Of a stretch of 64,000 bases of DNA, positions 41,601 through 56,600 are shown piece after piece (position 1 is the stretch's first letter; each line of letters begins with the position of its first letter). Origin of the DNA: Sclerurus mexicanus (lineage: Eukaryota; Chordata; Aves; Passeriformes; Furnariidae); the NCBI GenBank assembly GCA_013396755.1, contig VWZF01001679.1, positions 1,084,274 to 1,148,273 on the forward strand, given 5' to 3'. The notes below the pieces were generated by a model, which did not search any database, was not told where the DNA came from, and saw only the letters and a program-made list of their open reading frames with translations. Position numbers and translations under genes: made by a program.

Positions 41601-44600
41601 ACTGGGTCAAAGTACTCAGATACCGAGAAGAAAATACATTTGCAGTTCCATCTCTCTCCTGTGCAGCAGCACCTGGGATTTTTTTAGGCACTGGGGTCTG
41701 TTTGTGTGGAGGAGGAGGCATTATGCTGCTGAAGCACATGCTGTTCAAACAGCTGTTCCCACCTTTTCCAAGAAAATCAGATGGAAATAGATCTTCATGG
41801 GCCCCCACTTGGGTTAGGAATTTTTCAATTACTCAGCATGCTAAATAATCATGCATTAATTATTTTTTAGTCCCTTCCTAGTGAATGGAAGGAGACATGG
41901 TATCTCATCAAGAAACATTTACATACATTTGTCACTGCAAGAATAATTAATTGAACACTGGTTCTAGAGTCCACATGCCTTTTGTGTTGTGCCACATACA
42001 CTAGGGGTTTGAGGATTATACAGCTCCTAGGGCTGATTTTAGACAGACCACTACAGAACAGGGTTGGGCACGATCTAGGACTTCAAGAATAGCAAACTTG
42101 ACAGCATAAGAACAGCTACAACACAACAAGTGTGTTAATGCAACTGGCAGCTGCTGATAGAACCTGACTGCATTTCAACCAAGGCTGGCAATCACATCCT
42201 AGCGAGAGCAAAACATGATGCCCTAAGTGCAACTGAATATAGCTTAATCCACATATGAGCAGTCAAAAAATGCTCATTTTAATTTATTCTCTTTTGGCCT
42301 GAAACATTACTTAATTTCAGAGAACTTATACATGGGATACCTACAATTCTCTCAGACCCTTGCAGGCAGATGAAATTCCAGAAGCTGATAAAAGGAGACC
42401 CGATTGGTTTGGATTCTGCTTACTTGTTGGAAAAGGGAATTCTTTGTTGCAGTCCAGATGAAGCTGTGCTTCCAGAGACAGGGTCTCAAAGCGATTCACA
42501 AAGAACTCCCAGCTCAAAGCTGGAATATCCGCTTTTAGAAAATGAAGTAGCAAAAGCTTACTAAGAATTGTGGGCCTGTCCTTGACAACTGTGTCAAACT
42601 GGAAATCGAGGCAGAGGCAGAGACCCTATAGAGGGGAACAAAAACCAACAACAACAACAAAACCCAAAACAGCAAAAAAAAAAAAATCAAAAAAGAAAAA
42701 CAAAAAAAAACAAAAAAGAAACCCACAGAATTGAGATACAAAATCTTTTCAGCATTTTTTAAAGCAAAAGGAGGTCAAAGATCACAGTTTCTCCTGTCAA
42801 TTAGTACAGGATAAAGGTTTAGCTCCATTTTTCTACCAGGTCCTTTAAGTCAGAACTAATGCTACTTATATCAGTAGGAAAGTAAGGTAAGTAAGGAGGA
42901 AAATGAACATCGTAGTTAGAATGTAGAATTTCCTAGGATTCTGAGGAATACAAAGGTATTGGCAAAGTTCTGTCCTACTGCATATTTGGTACACAGCATC
43001 AAAGTACTTTGCTGACACATCCCTGTCCAAGAAAAACTTTACATTTAGGTAACAGAATTAAGCCCTTAATTACAAAAAGAATGAGTCACCAAGCCCAAAG
43101 AGAGGAAGAAAAATTACATGGTGAAGTGTATCAGACACACTTTGCCTCAAAATTCTTCTGTATGTCATTTGCACTAGAATTTTGGCTGTTGTGTCAAGAC
43201 TTAAGGTTGAGAAGAAAGCTCCTACATTAAATATGGAAGTTCAGTATACGGGCAACAGTCTCACTGACCTCAAGTTGAGTAACAGTCTCATTGAACTCAA
43301 GTTCTCCGGAAACTATTTTGGAATGGTACCAAAGGAAATAAACTAGCAAATATTAACAGCTTTTTATAGGCAGTAACACTGAGCTTTTTAAAATATGTAT
43401 TCATTCTATTCTCAAGAGAACGACAACTGAATTGTGTACTATGAGATTTATTTATCTTGCTTATCTCTCACATCTGTTTATTTTTAATCATGAGAATTCT
43501 GAATGGCAGGCTCTCTCATGCTTAAAATTACATACCTAGGTAAATCTTGTGAAGATCAAGAACATGTTTGATTTTGCTCAAATATATTTTCTCACTGTGA
43601 GCTCAGCAGAGTGTCATAAGACTTACAATTGTATTTTTTCATTGGAAAATGTCAAATTATTTTAAAATCACAAACAACATTTACAATTTTCTACAACAGC
43701 AGTTCAAATGCAATAGTAATGCCCTGCAGTCATCGAAGTATCTACAGTTGGACTCAATGCTCCTGAAAGGTCTTTTCCAGTGTAAACGATTGCACAGTTC
43801 TAAGTTGGGAATAGGACAGTATCATTTCCCTTGGCTATTTTGTGCCTGTGTCAGTCACCAAGACCTATAATGCTTGGCTAAAGAGGTATTAGCAGTGGCT
43901 GTGATGGTGTATATCTGAAAGTCAGGTGAAAACCCAGTTTCCTGTTTGAATGTATTTTTCCCCATGTAATGCACCCACCTGTAAAGCTGGTCTCTTTATG
44001 GTGTCAAGTAATAGCCCAGCTCTTGTAGCTACTGCTGGGTTGACATCTTCCACAGCAGTCAGGAAACAGCAGAATGCATGAGCCAAGGAGTACTTCAGTA
44101 GGTGGTTTTTTGTCACAGAGTGAATATCCAAAAACCTGCACAACACAGCTACTTTCTCCACTGTAGCAGTCACATACCCAGACAAAGAAAAGAGGCATAT
44201 TCATTCAGACAATGGCTTTTTTATGTACTGTTTAATATACCTTTCTGGAAACATGCACAGCTGAGAAAGTAACAACAAAAATAGCTTGCAAGAGTTGTAA
44301 TTTGGATTTTTATTACCCAAAAGTCATATTCTCCTCTATTTTACTGCACTGTTTTGCCAGTTTTGCACCAGACTACCTCCAAAACTCTCCAAAGCAGAAA
44401 AAAGATGATCATCTATTAGAGGTCACCTCAAAGTTCTACTTCTTCAGAGAAGCAACACAGACAAAATAGAGTACATTTCTCAGGCCTACCTGCTTCAAAC
44501 CTCATTTTCCAATCTTTGCTGTTGAAATTGCTGTTTATGATTGTCCAGAAAATGTCAGCTCCATGGGGAAGTGAAAGTGCATGAAGTAGAAGTGGGACTG

Positions 44601-47600
44601 CCAGGGAAGAAAGCTGAGAGAACTCAGACTTCACAACTCCCCATAAACTGGAAAGTCAAAAAAGAGCAAACCTGCTTATAAAAACACACCCTTGATATCT
44701 TTTCTTCTAAATGTAACGCACCTTTCAATAAAATCTTTATGAGCCATCCTGGGCATTTATGTGAATACCATAGAATGACTTGTAGAAAAACAGAGCTACT
44801 TGCAAATCTTCAACTACAGCAGTTATTCTTGAAAGCCCAGGTTCAAATATTCCTTACTTTGAAACACTTCAGATTTTAAAAGAGTCTGCCTACTTAAAGG
44901 CAACTGCTATGGAACATAATCTGTGCTATGAATTAGGAGTTTCAGCATGACCAGCTTCAGCACTTAAGCCACATGAACTGGCCTGGCACCACGAATAACT
45001 AAGATGTGAGTGTTCACAATTCGCTGGTATTTAGATTCTAGTCTGCTAAAATCTTACAGCCTTGGGAGATGTTCAGTGAAATTGATACAGAGCAGCTGTT
45101 AGTGCTGATGAACACACTATTTTAAAAGCTCATATGCTGATGTTTATTCAGCTAGTTTTCTACAAAAGTCTCTTTCTCCAAGGAGAATCTTAAAATGCAC
45201 AAATTTCAATCCATTTCAGTCTGGTTCTAAATGAAAAAACTTCCTTTCCCTCATAAAAATTAGGTGAAATATTGTTCTCTCAGCTTTAATGCTAAGGCCC
45301 TACAAGCTGTGTACCTGTCCCTACATCATATTTTATTTTATTTTGTAGAGTCAGTGAAGATAGCTCAGTCTCAGATAATATTATTATTGAATATGAAAAA
45401 CGGACTCATTGCAAAACAAGTAGTGCATGACAGAGTAGCCATTATGGACAATGCAGGGTCTCTTGGTTTCATTTACAATGCCTTCATTAGCCTGTGCAAT
45501 CAGCTCTTACATAGGTTTCTTAACCCACTGACACTTCCCTACCACCCCTGTTAATTTTCCATATTAAAGCTGTACATTCTTTGATGGTAACAAAAAATGT
45601 ACAGCTGGAGAACCAACGAAGTATGAAGACAAAATGTGCAATAAAAACCTACCTTGAAATCAGCATGTGATCTTGAATATAGGCAAGAAATTGTGGATGG
45701 TCCTTTCTTGCTATATACAGGCATTCCCCATGAAGACACAGGATCTTCAGACAATTCAGCATGTTAAAAAGAATGTCTGGTTCTTCAAACCTTGACATTT
45801 CCTGTGTAAGCAGATGTGCTACTCTCAACACAATGATACCACTTCACCAGCAATTCAAACTAAACAAACAAATAATCAGTGTTACCTGCAATATAGTGTA
45901 TATGAGCTTCAAGGTAACCGGAAGTTGCTGATAACAAAACTTTCTTTCTGTGTCATTCTTTATCGCTGTTAAAAATGTAAGTTAAAGACAGTGTTAAAAT
46001 TCTTTTATCTGTGGATTCAAAATGAAACTAAAGAATGTTAAGGTGAGGAGAGATAAATTGATTTTAGCCACGGAACTTGCAGTCAGTAAAGTTAGAACAG
46101 CATGGAATTTGGCATGCAATGTTTTTGCTACTTTATGTTCAAAATGCCAAAACTTCTTTTAACATTTTTTGAGAGACAGTCATACTTGCTATCAACCTAA
46201 TTACAGCCTTCTTATTTAACTAATATGTTGAAAAAATTAAATGCATTATAAAAAAAGTGACTGTGCACTGTTGAACTTGAAAGACTGCTTCAGAACCTTG
46301 TATTCTATAGGAGTAAAGCATTTCTTTTAAAGGCTTACTGAAATACTCAAACTTCTCATCCTCTACCTACCAGCATTTTCTGTGGTCTCTGTGTGATTTC
46401 CTGGGTTTTCACCATGTTTTGGTGCTGATTTGTCTTCCTCTTCTCCTTCAGTTCCTATAATGAACTCAGGTCTAGTATACAGAAGACTATCCTCAAGGTT
46501 ATCTGTGGGCTCCTTTAAGAATATAATAGGTTAAATTCATTTCTTGATGTTATCTGTATCCTGCTGTTTAAGATACATTTGGTGTGATAAGCTGAGTTCA
46601 AATGAGGCATTGTTCAGTTCCATGTACACTTGTGCATTCAAATCACCTGCATATCTAATATTCTGCATCAGCAAATGCATACCAACAAAAAGATTATGTT
46701 TCAGACATGGATTTAACAGAAACTGTATATCCATATTGGAGCTGACGTGGACCCAATCACAGAGCCAATGTTTCACCAAATCTGATGTCCTTGCCTGAAA
46801 GGAGTAACAGACAGGAGCAGGGCATCTCCTACACTACTGCAGAGTTACAGGCTTAGGGGCAGGATCACCTCAACCACTTTTACACTGAAAAAAGGAGTAG
46901 GCTGGAGTTGCTTCTGCTCGTGGCCAGGAGCTCAGGATTCAGGGTTGCTGTTGTAACATTTATGTCATAAACTGCAGGGCGGATCCTAGAAGTGGCACAA
47001 TGCCCCAGCACACAAGACTGCACTACTTGCTAATTTTGAGATGAGAATCTGTACTGATCAGGCATGAGATGATTTTTCTAGCACAAGTTACTGAATATCA
47101 CATGCACAATACCTACTACTAGCATACACATCCAAATGAAATTCTGAAACTTTTACACATAAAAAGGCATCACTATGCCCTCCACTGAAAAAAGAAATAC
47201 TAATAAACATCTGCTACTAACATGCCACAGCAAATGAGCACTCAGAATAAGCAAAATGATGCTCTCTTCTCAACCAGCAGTTGGAACAGTTACAGATAAT
47301 AGACATACAGCTTAAAATAAATTCATCAAACCACCAAAACAGGAAATGCTCTAGTTCTTCTGCAAAGCTACAAGGAACTTCAATTATGACTAGCTATTGG
47401 AAAGTATGTATCTGTGTCTGATAAAGTTCCATACTCAGCCTGAAGTACATTCCGTTTTTCAACAGCGCTCAGCATTTTCAGCGGTCAAGTACCAACCAGG
47501 GGCTTGCTCACTTGACAACTGATTCACTCAAAATCATTAATCATTTCAAAGTATGTACTCTTTGCCTTTAAAAGAAAATAAAAATCACTAAGTATTAACT

Positions 47601-50600
47601 AATAATTTCACATTTTATTTGAGACACAGTATCATAGGAGTGACCTTCCAAAGTGAAACAGCACTTCAGTGTTCACAGGGGTAGAGTTCACAGTGGATGC
47701 ATATTGTCATCTTCCCTGGGTTCTCTGAATCAATTCAAGCTTAAATTTTACAGTTTGATGGCATTTTCCTTTAACTCCCCAAATCCTTCACGTCAAAGAT
47801 CAGTGCAGCTTTGCTCCCTCAAGCACAATGGAACAAGAACAATGAAGAAGAGGCATTTTAGCACACCAATACTACAGACCCTTTCACCTCTCTACTTACC
47901 ACAAGCCTGATTTCTTCCTTTGGAGCAAGCTGTTCCAGCAGCTCAAAGCCTAGCTGGTAACACAGAATGCTGGACTGGCACAGACCACATTCAACAGCTT
48001 TTTCATCTTTCTGACAGGTGTGAGAACCACCCCAGGGGGCCTGGAACACATTGTTTATGATGGATATTATATCTTTTGAAATGCTGTTCTCTAAGCCCAA
48101 AGTGACACCATCATCCTGGAGTTCCATCTGAAAGAAAGGGAAAAGGGTAAGGACTTATTATTTATCTAAAAGCCAGAGCACTAACTGTGTGCCTCTTCTA
48201 CATTTCTACTAGTTTTATATTACCGTACTGGGAAGAATTTGAGACAAACTGTAACAATTTTAAATTATCACTGGCACTGAGGGCCAAGTTTGAACAGCTA
48301 GAGTAAATAGACAATTTCAAGAACAGGATCCACTAATTTTACCTGGAGACAGTTATTCAAAACACTTGGATTCACAATGTACAAATTTAGCTATACAAAC
48401 ATTATATATCTAATCTAAGCCTATCAACAAGTCTCTGTTTCTAATCTGCAGAAATGTTCAAGGAGAAGTTCCTTTCACTATTATGAGGCTAATATCTAAC
48501 CTGAATGTGGAGGTATCTAACTTCTCTTCATTGAACATGAACCTCTAACTCCTACAGAGGTAAAAGCAGGTGACAGCTGCCGATTTAAATATTTCATGCC
48601 AGTCCCTTACCAGAAAGGGGATCAATACAGGATCAAAAGAGAGACAAAAGTGACTACAGAACTTTAGCGTCCCTTCCCTGTGGGTGTTCTTCTTCTGCAA
48701 GTACCTGCTTCAAGATGAGATCAAACATTAGAATGAAGCAATTCAGATTCATTTCTTCATCTTCACAGTCAAAATCAATTGTTTTTCCACTAGGGTGTCC
48801 AAAGTTCTTGAAAGGGCTGTGAAAAGGACTACGTATTGGACTCCGAAATGGGCTCTGGAAGGGGCTTGGGTAAGGACTCAACATGTTGCTCTGAACTCTG
48901 CGCCCAGGGTCAGAAGCAACACTTACCTGAAAACACACAAAGAAATAATCAACATGTCCAAACAACTGTTAGAAATTGAAGCAATCCCATTCTATACAAA
49001 AATGCAAAAAATATTAAGAACTCTGGCAGCCTTACTATCCCCTTCTGTAGCCTTTTTGCAAAATATACACATCCTGCTGCTAATTAATGCTGCTAAATGA
49101 TAAAATATGATAGAAGTACAGGAACCATATTCTGCATAGATGTATATATTAAGCTCAGTGGCTGACATACACTATATTATTCCTCCTGAGGAGAAATTTC
49201 AACATCATAAACCCAACAGAAAATTGGTGCAGACAGTAAAGCAGCCATCACGTTACAATGATCTGCTCCATGATCTATGGACACTGACTTTAATAGTAGA
49301 AGGCTAATAAAGGAGGCCACCTCATGAGAATGGTGTTAACTAAGGTTGTACCATGGATATAGGTAGCTGGAAATGAACTAGACACAATGGTAATGAGATG
49401 TGTGCATCTGCACTGATTTATGCCCACACCACAACAGGCCATCTAAAACACCCTGAGAAGCTCTAGGTGTTGCAGGGAGGTACACAGTTAGAAAACACAT
49501 AAGGTCTGTTTTCAGGCCAGGTATGGTCTGAAAGCCCAGACAGTAAGTTTGTCTGTTTTTCTGCCTAGTTTAGAAGGGATCCTGGTCTAGGTGTGGAAGT
49601 GCACTCTGCAGAGCTACATCACAAGACAGGCAGACCACATGTAAGGAATCATCAACGGCCTAGATACCACAGTTCCTTAAACCAAAAGAATCTGATCTTC
49701 CAAACAACCTCCTTCCCAGTGTCCTTGAAGCACTCCACCCAAACTACTGGGTAGTTAGTCACATCAGACCAAGTATGTGTAGTGCCTACAGATTTGCCCA
49801 TTTTCTTCGAGACCATAAGCCTTTGATAGACAACTTCAGATCAAACTTCCCATTTCTTGGGTGCAGAAAAAAAATTCAAGGAAACAAAAATAAATTCTGC
49901 TCCATCGCCCTTCCGAAACATACCTGGGCCCACCAGGTTCGTACCAGAATACAAAAGGTTATTCTGAGGGACCAACTTGTTGTTGATGGTTATTAATAGA
50001 AGATGCAAAGAACAAAAAAGGTTGGAAAATATACCAAGTTCCCACCTGTATTATATTTGCACTGACCATGGGATAGTGCTATTAAGTGAAGTCATGTCAA
50101 TTTTCTCGCATGTTCAAAATTTTTAGTGCTTCCAATCAAATGCTGTCACATTGAAAGATGGCTTTTTAATTCTTCACATGCATTCCACTAGGAAGACTGT
50201 TCTAAGCAAAAAACATAAGCAGGATAGATAACAGTTACCCTCCGAGCTGCAAGACTTCCCGCCAGTTCACTGACTCTTGATTTTCTTTGATTTGCTAACT
50301 CTTTTACAGAATTAACTCCATCAGAAAACATGCTGATGAGTAACTGAAGAGGTACAACAATGTCAAGTTCAGACAACACCTGAGGAAAGACAATAAATAA
50401 GAAAGCGTGAGTTTCAAGTTTAATCACAAACACCAGCTATGTTAGAAGCACCTTTACAAAATGATCATCAGTTCAGCAAATTACGCGCATTTTATTCTGG
50501 GATTCAGTGAGGTGAGATGCGAGCTTAGATTTCTGTTAGACTCAAGGCAAAAGAAAACTGGTAAAAAATCAAGTATTTTGAAAACACTCGTTGGCATCCA

Positions 50601-53600
50601 CTTGGTGCACATTGAGATCAGTGTTATGCACAAAAACACAGAAGGATGTGAGGTTATTCCACAAAAATATTTCTGTAAAGCAGAAGTATTACCAATACTT
50701 GAATGAGTAACTATTCATTTATTATTACTTAAAATTGAATTCCTGTATTTATTCTAAGAATTCAGTCTGAATGGTAGCCTACAGATGTCACCATAGTGAT
50801 GGGAGAGTTATTTGCAGATCACTGAGAGAATATTCACAATCTATTTTGTCACCAACACTCACACAAATATGAGCTCATTTGCACATTAAGTGTTATTAAG
50901 TCAAGAAAAATCTAAAAAAATAATGCGTTAATTGAAAACTCTGTATACCTGAAAATTGTTACAGTCATCAGGTAAATTGGCCTTTCCAGAGTTTTAATTA
51001 AAATAACTCTCAGCAGAAAAGAAGTGATAATGAAAAGTAGAGATATTAATCCAAGGTGCTGTGGAAAATTTTATATCCTCTTTGAATTCACTGCCCTCAG
51101 CTGACATGATTATCCCTGTAGCTTTTGAATATGAACACTGTGTAAAGGCCAGCTTTGTGGGCAAATACAGCACAAAATGGCCAGAGCAGCAGAAAGCTTG
51201 ATGGTACAGAGCTAATTCAGCTCTTCATATGCAGGAGCAACTACAGCTGTTTCTGGAGTCTAGAATTATTGGAATCTAGGGTACAAATTCTGTGGAGACT
51301 AAAAACTACTGCTGCCAAAAAGTCAACCTGTTGAATGGCCCTAAAGACACAACTGACATTCAAAGGTAAAAGAAACACCCAGTCTTCCATTTTGTTACAG
51401 AATCACAAAATCATTTAGGTTGGAAAAGACTTCCAAGATCAACAAGTCCAACCTCTGACTGATTCCCTCCTTAACAACTAGATTGCCACCATGTCAACTA
51501 GATTACTGCTCATGATGGGTTAGTAACATAAAGCTTCTCAGCGTCCCTCTACCAACCATCCTTACACAGGATCCAAACAAAAGGCAGAAGGATTGCATGA
51601 ACTTAGGAAAAGTTCTTTTCACTCTCCTTTTTCTTGCTTTTTCAAAATTAAAAGCTCTTCAAAGCTCTTCCAGTGTGACTCGTTAAGAGAGGACCCTTAC
51701 ATGCAGCCAGAGTAATGCCTGCTCTTGCACAGAGGATGGATATCCTGTGAATCGACAGCTAATAAAGCCAAACATCTCCTCCATGGAGAAAGGGAGAGGA
51801 CAAAGTTCAGTGTCAAACATTTTGCTGAAAAGCAGAACAAAAATATAGCATTGAGTTACCATGGCATACACTGTGTGAGATACAACAGAAAACTGGTAGA
51901 AAGCTAATATTACTTGCATTTTCACCCTTCACAGGGTTGTCAGGTTGCTGATACCACCTATCCTGACTGCAAAAGGTCATCTCTGAACTTGGTGATGCAC
52001 CTTAAGAATTTACATCACATCTCATTTGCCCAGTTGCATTTGACAGCAATATCTTTTCCAATATCCAGTGTAAAAATTGGAAAATTTCTCATCTCACCAG
52101 TAGTCCACTATTCCATGCTTGCACTAAAAAAAGTTTACAGCAATATCTAGGTATGTGAACTTCCAGTCAGTTTCAGAGCCTTTTCATCAATTAAAAGGCA
52201 ATGAGAAGTTTTACTGTCAAAGGCATACACCAGACATGAAATTATGACTCAGCCACCATTCTTATTCTGGTGTTTTCTTAGCTTTATAGGGCAAGATATT
52301 AGTTAAATAAATACATTAGTGACTGCTCTACTAATCTCCACTATTTCTCCTCAGCTGGACAGGAGGAGAAAGATTGTCTTTCCAACATATTGCGGGAAGC
52401 CACTGAAAGTGTGACTTGGTCACAGCAAAGAATTATCCATGTACTTGGCTCTTGATACAGATTTGAGGATATCAGGAGCAATAAAAGAAGACTTTCCCAG
52501 AGCTTAGCTTAAGTGCTTTATACTAAATATAAATTATAACAACAAATCTGAAGCATTCACTCACTAATGTCTATTGCACACATAGGCATTTTTATTTGTT
52601 GTCACCATCTTACCATGCTAAAGCCCTCAACAATCAACACACGCAAAAACAGAATGATTCCAACATAAGCCTACATACCTCAGCACTTCCCGGAACTCTT
52701 TCAGTTGATTGTCAGGCACTTCTGTCCTTATAGCTTCCAACCATTCTGGCATGATACATTCCCACACCGACTGGTTTATAACATTGTACGGAATCAAGCA
52801 AAGGATTCGATTCAGCCCTTCTTTTAATTGGGTTACAGCACTACATGATTTGTCCCAGTATCCACCAACCTGTAGATATTTCCAAGAATTACACTGATGA
52901 ACAACATTTATAATCCCTGTAACTTGCCCAGCATCATAAATCTGTTGTGTGTTGCAGCCAGGAAATTGTAGGGGGTGATCATTAGTACCTTCAAAGCAGA
53001 ATTTAGAATTCAGCTATGGGAGTTGGATTGGGATTTTTCCCTCTCTCATTTGACTCTTAGTACACAAAAGCACTGTCAAATTCTTAGAAGCTCGCTCACT
53101 TCCACACCATGATGCAGTGCATTACTGTTTACAGTTCTCAGAAAGGGAGAGATTTATTTGATTAAACTTGCACCATCAATTATTTGCTCTCAACAACTTG
53201 TGCTGAGTCTTTGAAAAACTTGATCTGGACCAGGTGTTCTTTTATGGCTGTTTGTTTAGGGTTTTATTAAGGAAAGGTTCTAAGTGACAGAAGCCAGAAA
53301 GTGTACTTCTAAGCACATAAGTAACTGGTGTGCAGAGATTAATTATTCTAACTGACCTCAGCTCACATCTGGTGTTTCTGACTAATGGCTCTAGAGATGC
53401 CTGCTGTTTTGGCAGAAACTACTGCTAATCTCAGCCAACAAACCATTTTTTCTTCATTCATCACAGCTAATTTCATGGCTATTTGTCTCCATGTTCTGCT
53501 GAAGTCTTGCAAATCTGGCAAGTTGTCAGTCTAGTCATAAGTATTGCAGTGGGGTAACAAAATTCAAAAGAGGGGCTCGATCCAAGGAAAAAATCCGTAA

Positions 53601-56600
53601 GAAATTACAGAATGATATTTCTTTCTTCCTTTCCCCCCAGACTCAAGCTCTGATCTCTTTTTTTCAGTTTCTAACAGAAAAAACATCCATCCACCTCTCA
53701 AATTCCCTCAGGTCCCCTCCAATCTTCCCACAGCCAGATGTATCTTCAGAGCGATGGTTCAGAGTAAGGCACAATCATTAGGTCAGGAAAAATCCACAAA
53801 TGTTCGTGCCTGATGATGTAATACAACAAATCAAGTCCTTATGGCCCTTCCTAGTCTAGCCTTACTTTTAGGAAACAAATTCAGCATGTCTTCTGGACAT
53901 TTTACATGAGAGGGTCACAAAATTAATGTCTTAGAAAAGCATGGTTAAGTGGCAAGTTTTGCATCATAATTAATGGAGAGAAAGAGTGACTCTTTCTAGA
54001 AGAGATTCTACCAATGGTTGCACTTAGGCACCCTGGACAACCTTTCATATAAGTCTCTTTCTCTTCACCAGCAACAAGGCAAACCATGTCAGACTGGTCT
54101 TTAACTGAGTCACTTAAATTAGGTCTCTGCAACTACAGGGTATCTGTATGCCCAGAGCTCCCTTCGGTTACAACTGTGTGATTTCATAAACCCTAATTCA
54201 CAGACGCAGAGATGAAGTAGGGAAAGAACAGAGAAACCTTATTAAAGGACAGGCTTATATCTGGGAGTACATAAATAATACCTTTTACTAAAGACAAGTT
54301 TGGGTACTTCAGCAGTTTAATGAAAATGTGCAGCTATCAAAAATGCACAGCATTTTTCAATACCTATAATAATCTTCCAACCTGTCTTTACATTAGTGTA
54401 AATAATGTCCACTTTCTAATACGGTAAAGCTAAAAATGCTATGAAGTGGAAAAATTCCTGAACTCCACTACTCCCTCACCACTGAGATTTCTTTGCCTTG
54501 ACAAAGCTGGGAAAGAAAAGGTGTTTTTTCTTAAGATCTTAAACTCTGTGGCAAATAAAGGAACCATCAGATAAGTCATTCTTACCCTGGCAAACTCCAT
54601 GGGTTTAGGAAGGAGGCACATAACCATGACATCAAACCGGACATCACAAACAGTCTTCAACCACTTAGTAACAAATTGAGGTTTGAGCTTTTCAACCAGG
54701 CTACCAACTTCATCATCCATCATGTAAGCTGTAGAGTGAAACCACTGGAATACCATGCTAACCAACCTTGCTAAACTCTCTGTGGGTGTGTTCTCACTGG
54801 GAGTGCAAAGGCTCACCTGGAAGAGAGAAACACAAACACAAATTATATAAATACATAAAACATACTAGATAAAAAGACAAATCAAATCAAGAACTTCAAT
54901 TCCAAAAGATGTCGAATAAGTGATCTTCACTTTGCAAAAAGATTCCAGTTTTGATTTTTTGTCTTCTCTTGGGGAGTGAATATGAGTTTCAAGTGCTTCA
55001 AAGTACAGTCTTCATTGTTCTGCTTCACAGCAGGTTACATTTAAGGTGTTTGCTTCCATGTGCTTGTCTCAGTTGAGCATTGGTTCAAAGGCAGTATCAG
55101 CTGGCAGCCTTTTTCATAGCAACTCTTGAGCCCTATCCAGTTCTAGATGAAAGATATTAATTTTATAAAAGAAAACAGCAATCCATGATTTCTCACAACC
55201 TGAATGGCAGTCATCTCTGACAATACCCACTACAGAGAGATCCAAGACATTTTATAAGAATAGAATGGAATCAGCAAGCTCTTCCTCCCTATCAGAGAAA
55301 AGTAAGTGCTGAATGTCAAGAATAGTACATGTGTACAGTATAACAGTACAAATGTACAGTGCAGCAAAACCTTTACTGTTCTCACTTCAGTTCTATTTCT
55401 AGAAACAAAGGCCGTCAGTCTTTATAAAGCATCATTTGAAACAGAATAGATGAATATGGCACAATAAAAAAAGTTTACAATAATAAAAGGCTTTAACTCT
55501 AAAACAACATTAAGCAACAAAACCCACGTCAGCAGAATATGAAGCCACTTGAAAATGCAGAGCAGCTTTGTCGGCGCTGTAGAATTGCACAGCTACCACC
55601 CCACCATCCAGAGTTCCTATCTCTGTTCAGATTATGGATGAGGGTCCTGCTATTCCCTGCCACTGGGTGACTGAAGAGAGAGTCTGAGAGCTCAAAGTGA
55701 ATTGGAAACAGCCTGAGAAGGAGAATTCTCCTTAAGGGGAATTGCAGAATGAAATTTCTGAGGATTTATCAGGCTGCAGCCTGGCCTGCTCATGAACTGG
55801 CCAGCATCAGTCCTGCTTATTTTGGAATAATCTCTGCTAGTTACTGTGAGGGATAGAAGCAGCAGGTCTTCATTCTGTCAACCCACACCAGGTGAATCAG
55901 CTGGAGTTCACTGACTGATCTAGACAGACCAAGCAAAATGAAGGAAAGAATAGCAGCCCATTAAACCTCCTCCAGCCTCTCACAGGTAAGAGACAAAGCT
56001 GTGCTTCCAGAGTGATGCTGAAAGGTGAAAAATAGATTTTTAGGGCATTGCCTTTTAAAGTTAAAATAATGACACTCAGCAAGGGGCACCTGTGAGCAGA
56101 AGCTGATGGGACATAGAAAATCAATTAAAAAACTGAGAAGGACTAATTCTGTTCTACACTCACTATATAGGAGTCAGGGACAGTCAGCAGCTCCACCCAA
56201 ACTAGTTATGAAATCAGCAAGGCTGACAGCTTCACAGAACAACTTTTTGCTTACAAATCAGAATAGATTCCAACTAAAGCCAAGAGGTGGGGAAAAAATG
56301 AGATAAAACTGAGGCTTCAGAAACTAAAGGAAAGTGAACCAAGAAGACTGAGAGAAGAAAGCAAGAATTTCTCACCAAGAACCATATTCCAAACTGACTC
56401 AGGAGGCGTTGATCATGCTTGTCATCATCTTTATTATCAAAGTCTGTGTTGTCCAGGGAGTGATGGGAAGAGGAGAGGCCCATTTGTCTCCTGCGGTTCA
56501 GTTCATGCTCCCTCTGCTCAGCATGAAACTCTGCTTCCTTCAGCAAGCTATAAAACAAGCCTATGGTCAGTTAATGCAGCCTTCCTGCACTAGATACAGA

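Larger units (their letters stand above)
35836..42423 (-). other. UNC79 introns between exons 20 and 18
   Basis: 35836-40639 is 4.8 kb and contains the cassette exon (39558-39623) and the exon-like segment (36172-36241). 36250-37200 is very AT-rich. 40820-42423 holds a 136-codon plus-strand ORF (41438-41848) with no recognisable family, judged to be chance. Confidence 0.75.
42626..56375 (-). other. UNC79 introns between exons 18 and 6
   Basis: 42626-43978 has the T/G tract, a 27-bp tandem duplication and a CR1 3' fragment. 44161-44489, 44648-45652, 45966-46370, 46513-47899, 48128-48704 and 48927-50238: nothing recognised. 45802-45885 is only 84 bp. 50380-51700 contains a CR1 fragment. 51825-52678, 52870-54585 and 54817-56375: nothing recognised. 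Confidence 0.8.

Noticed and set aside
41438..41848. 136-codon plus-strand ORF
   Set aside because: No recognisable domain, intronic, with a low-complexity composition (Lys-rich start, Gly run) and no supporting splice or promoter context; consistent with a chance open frame.
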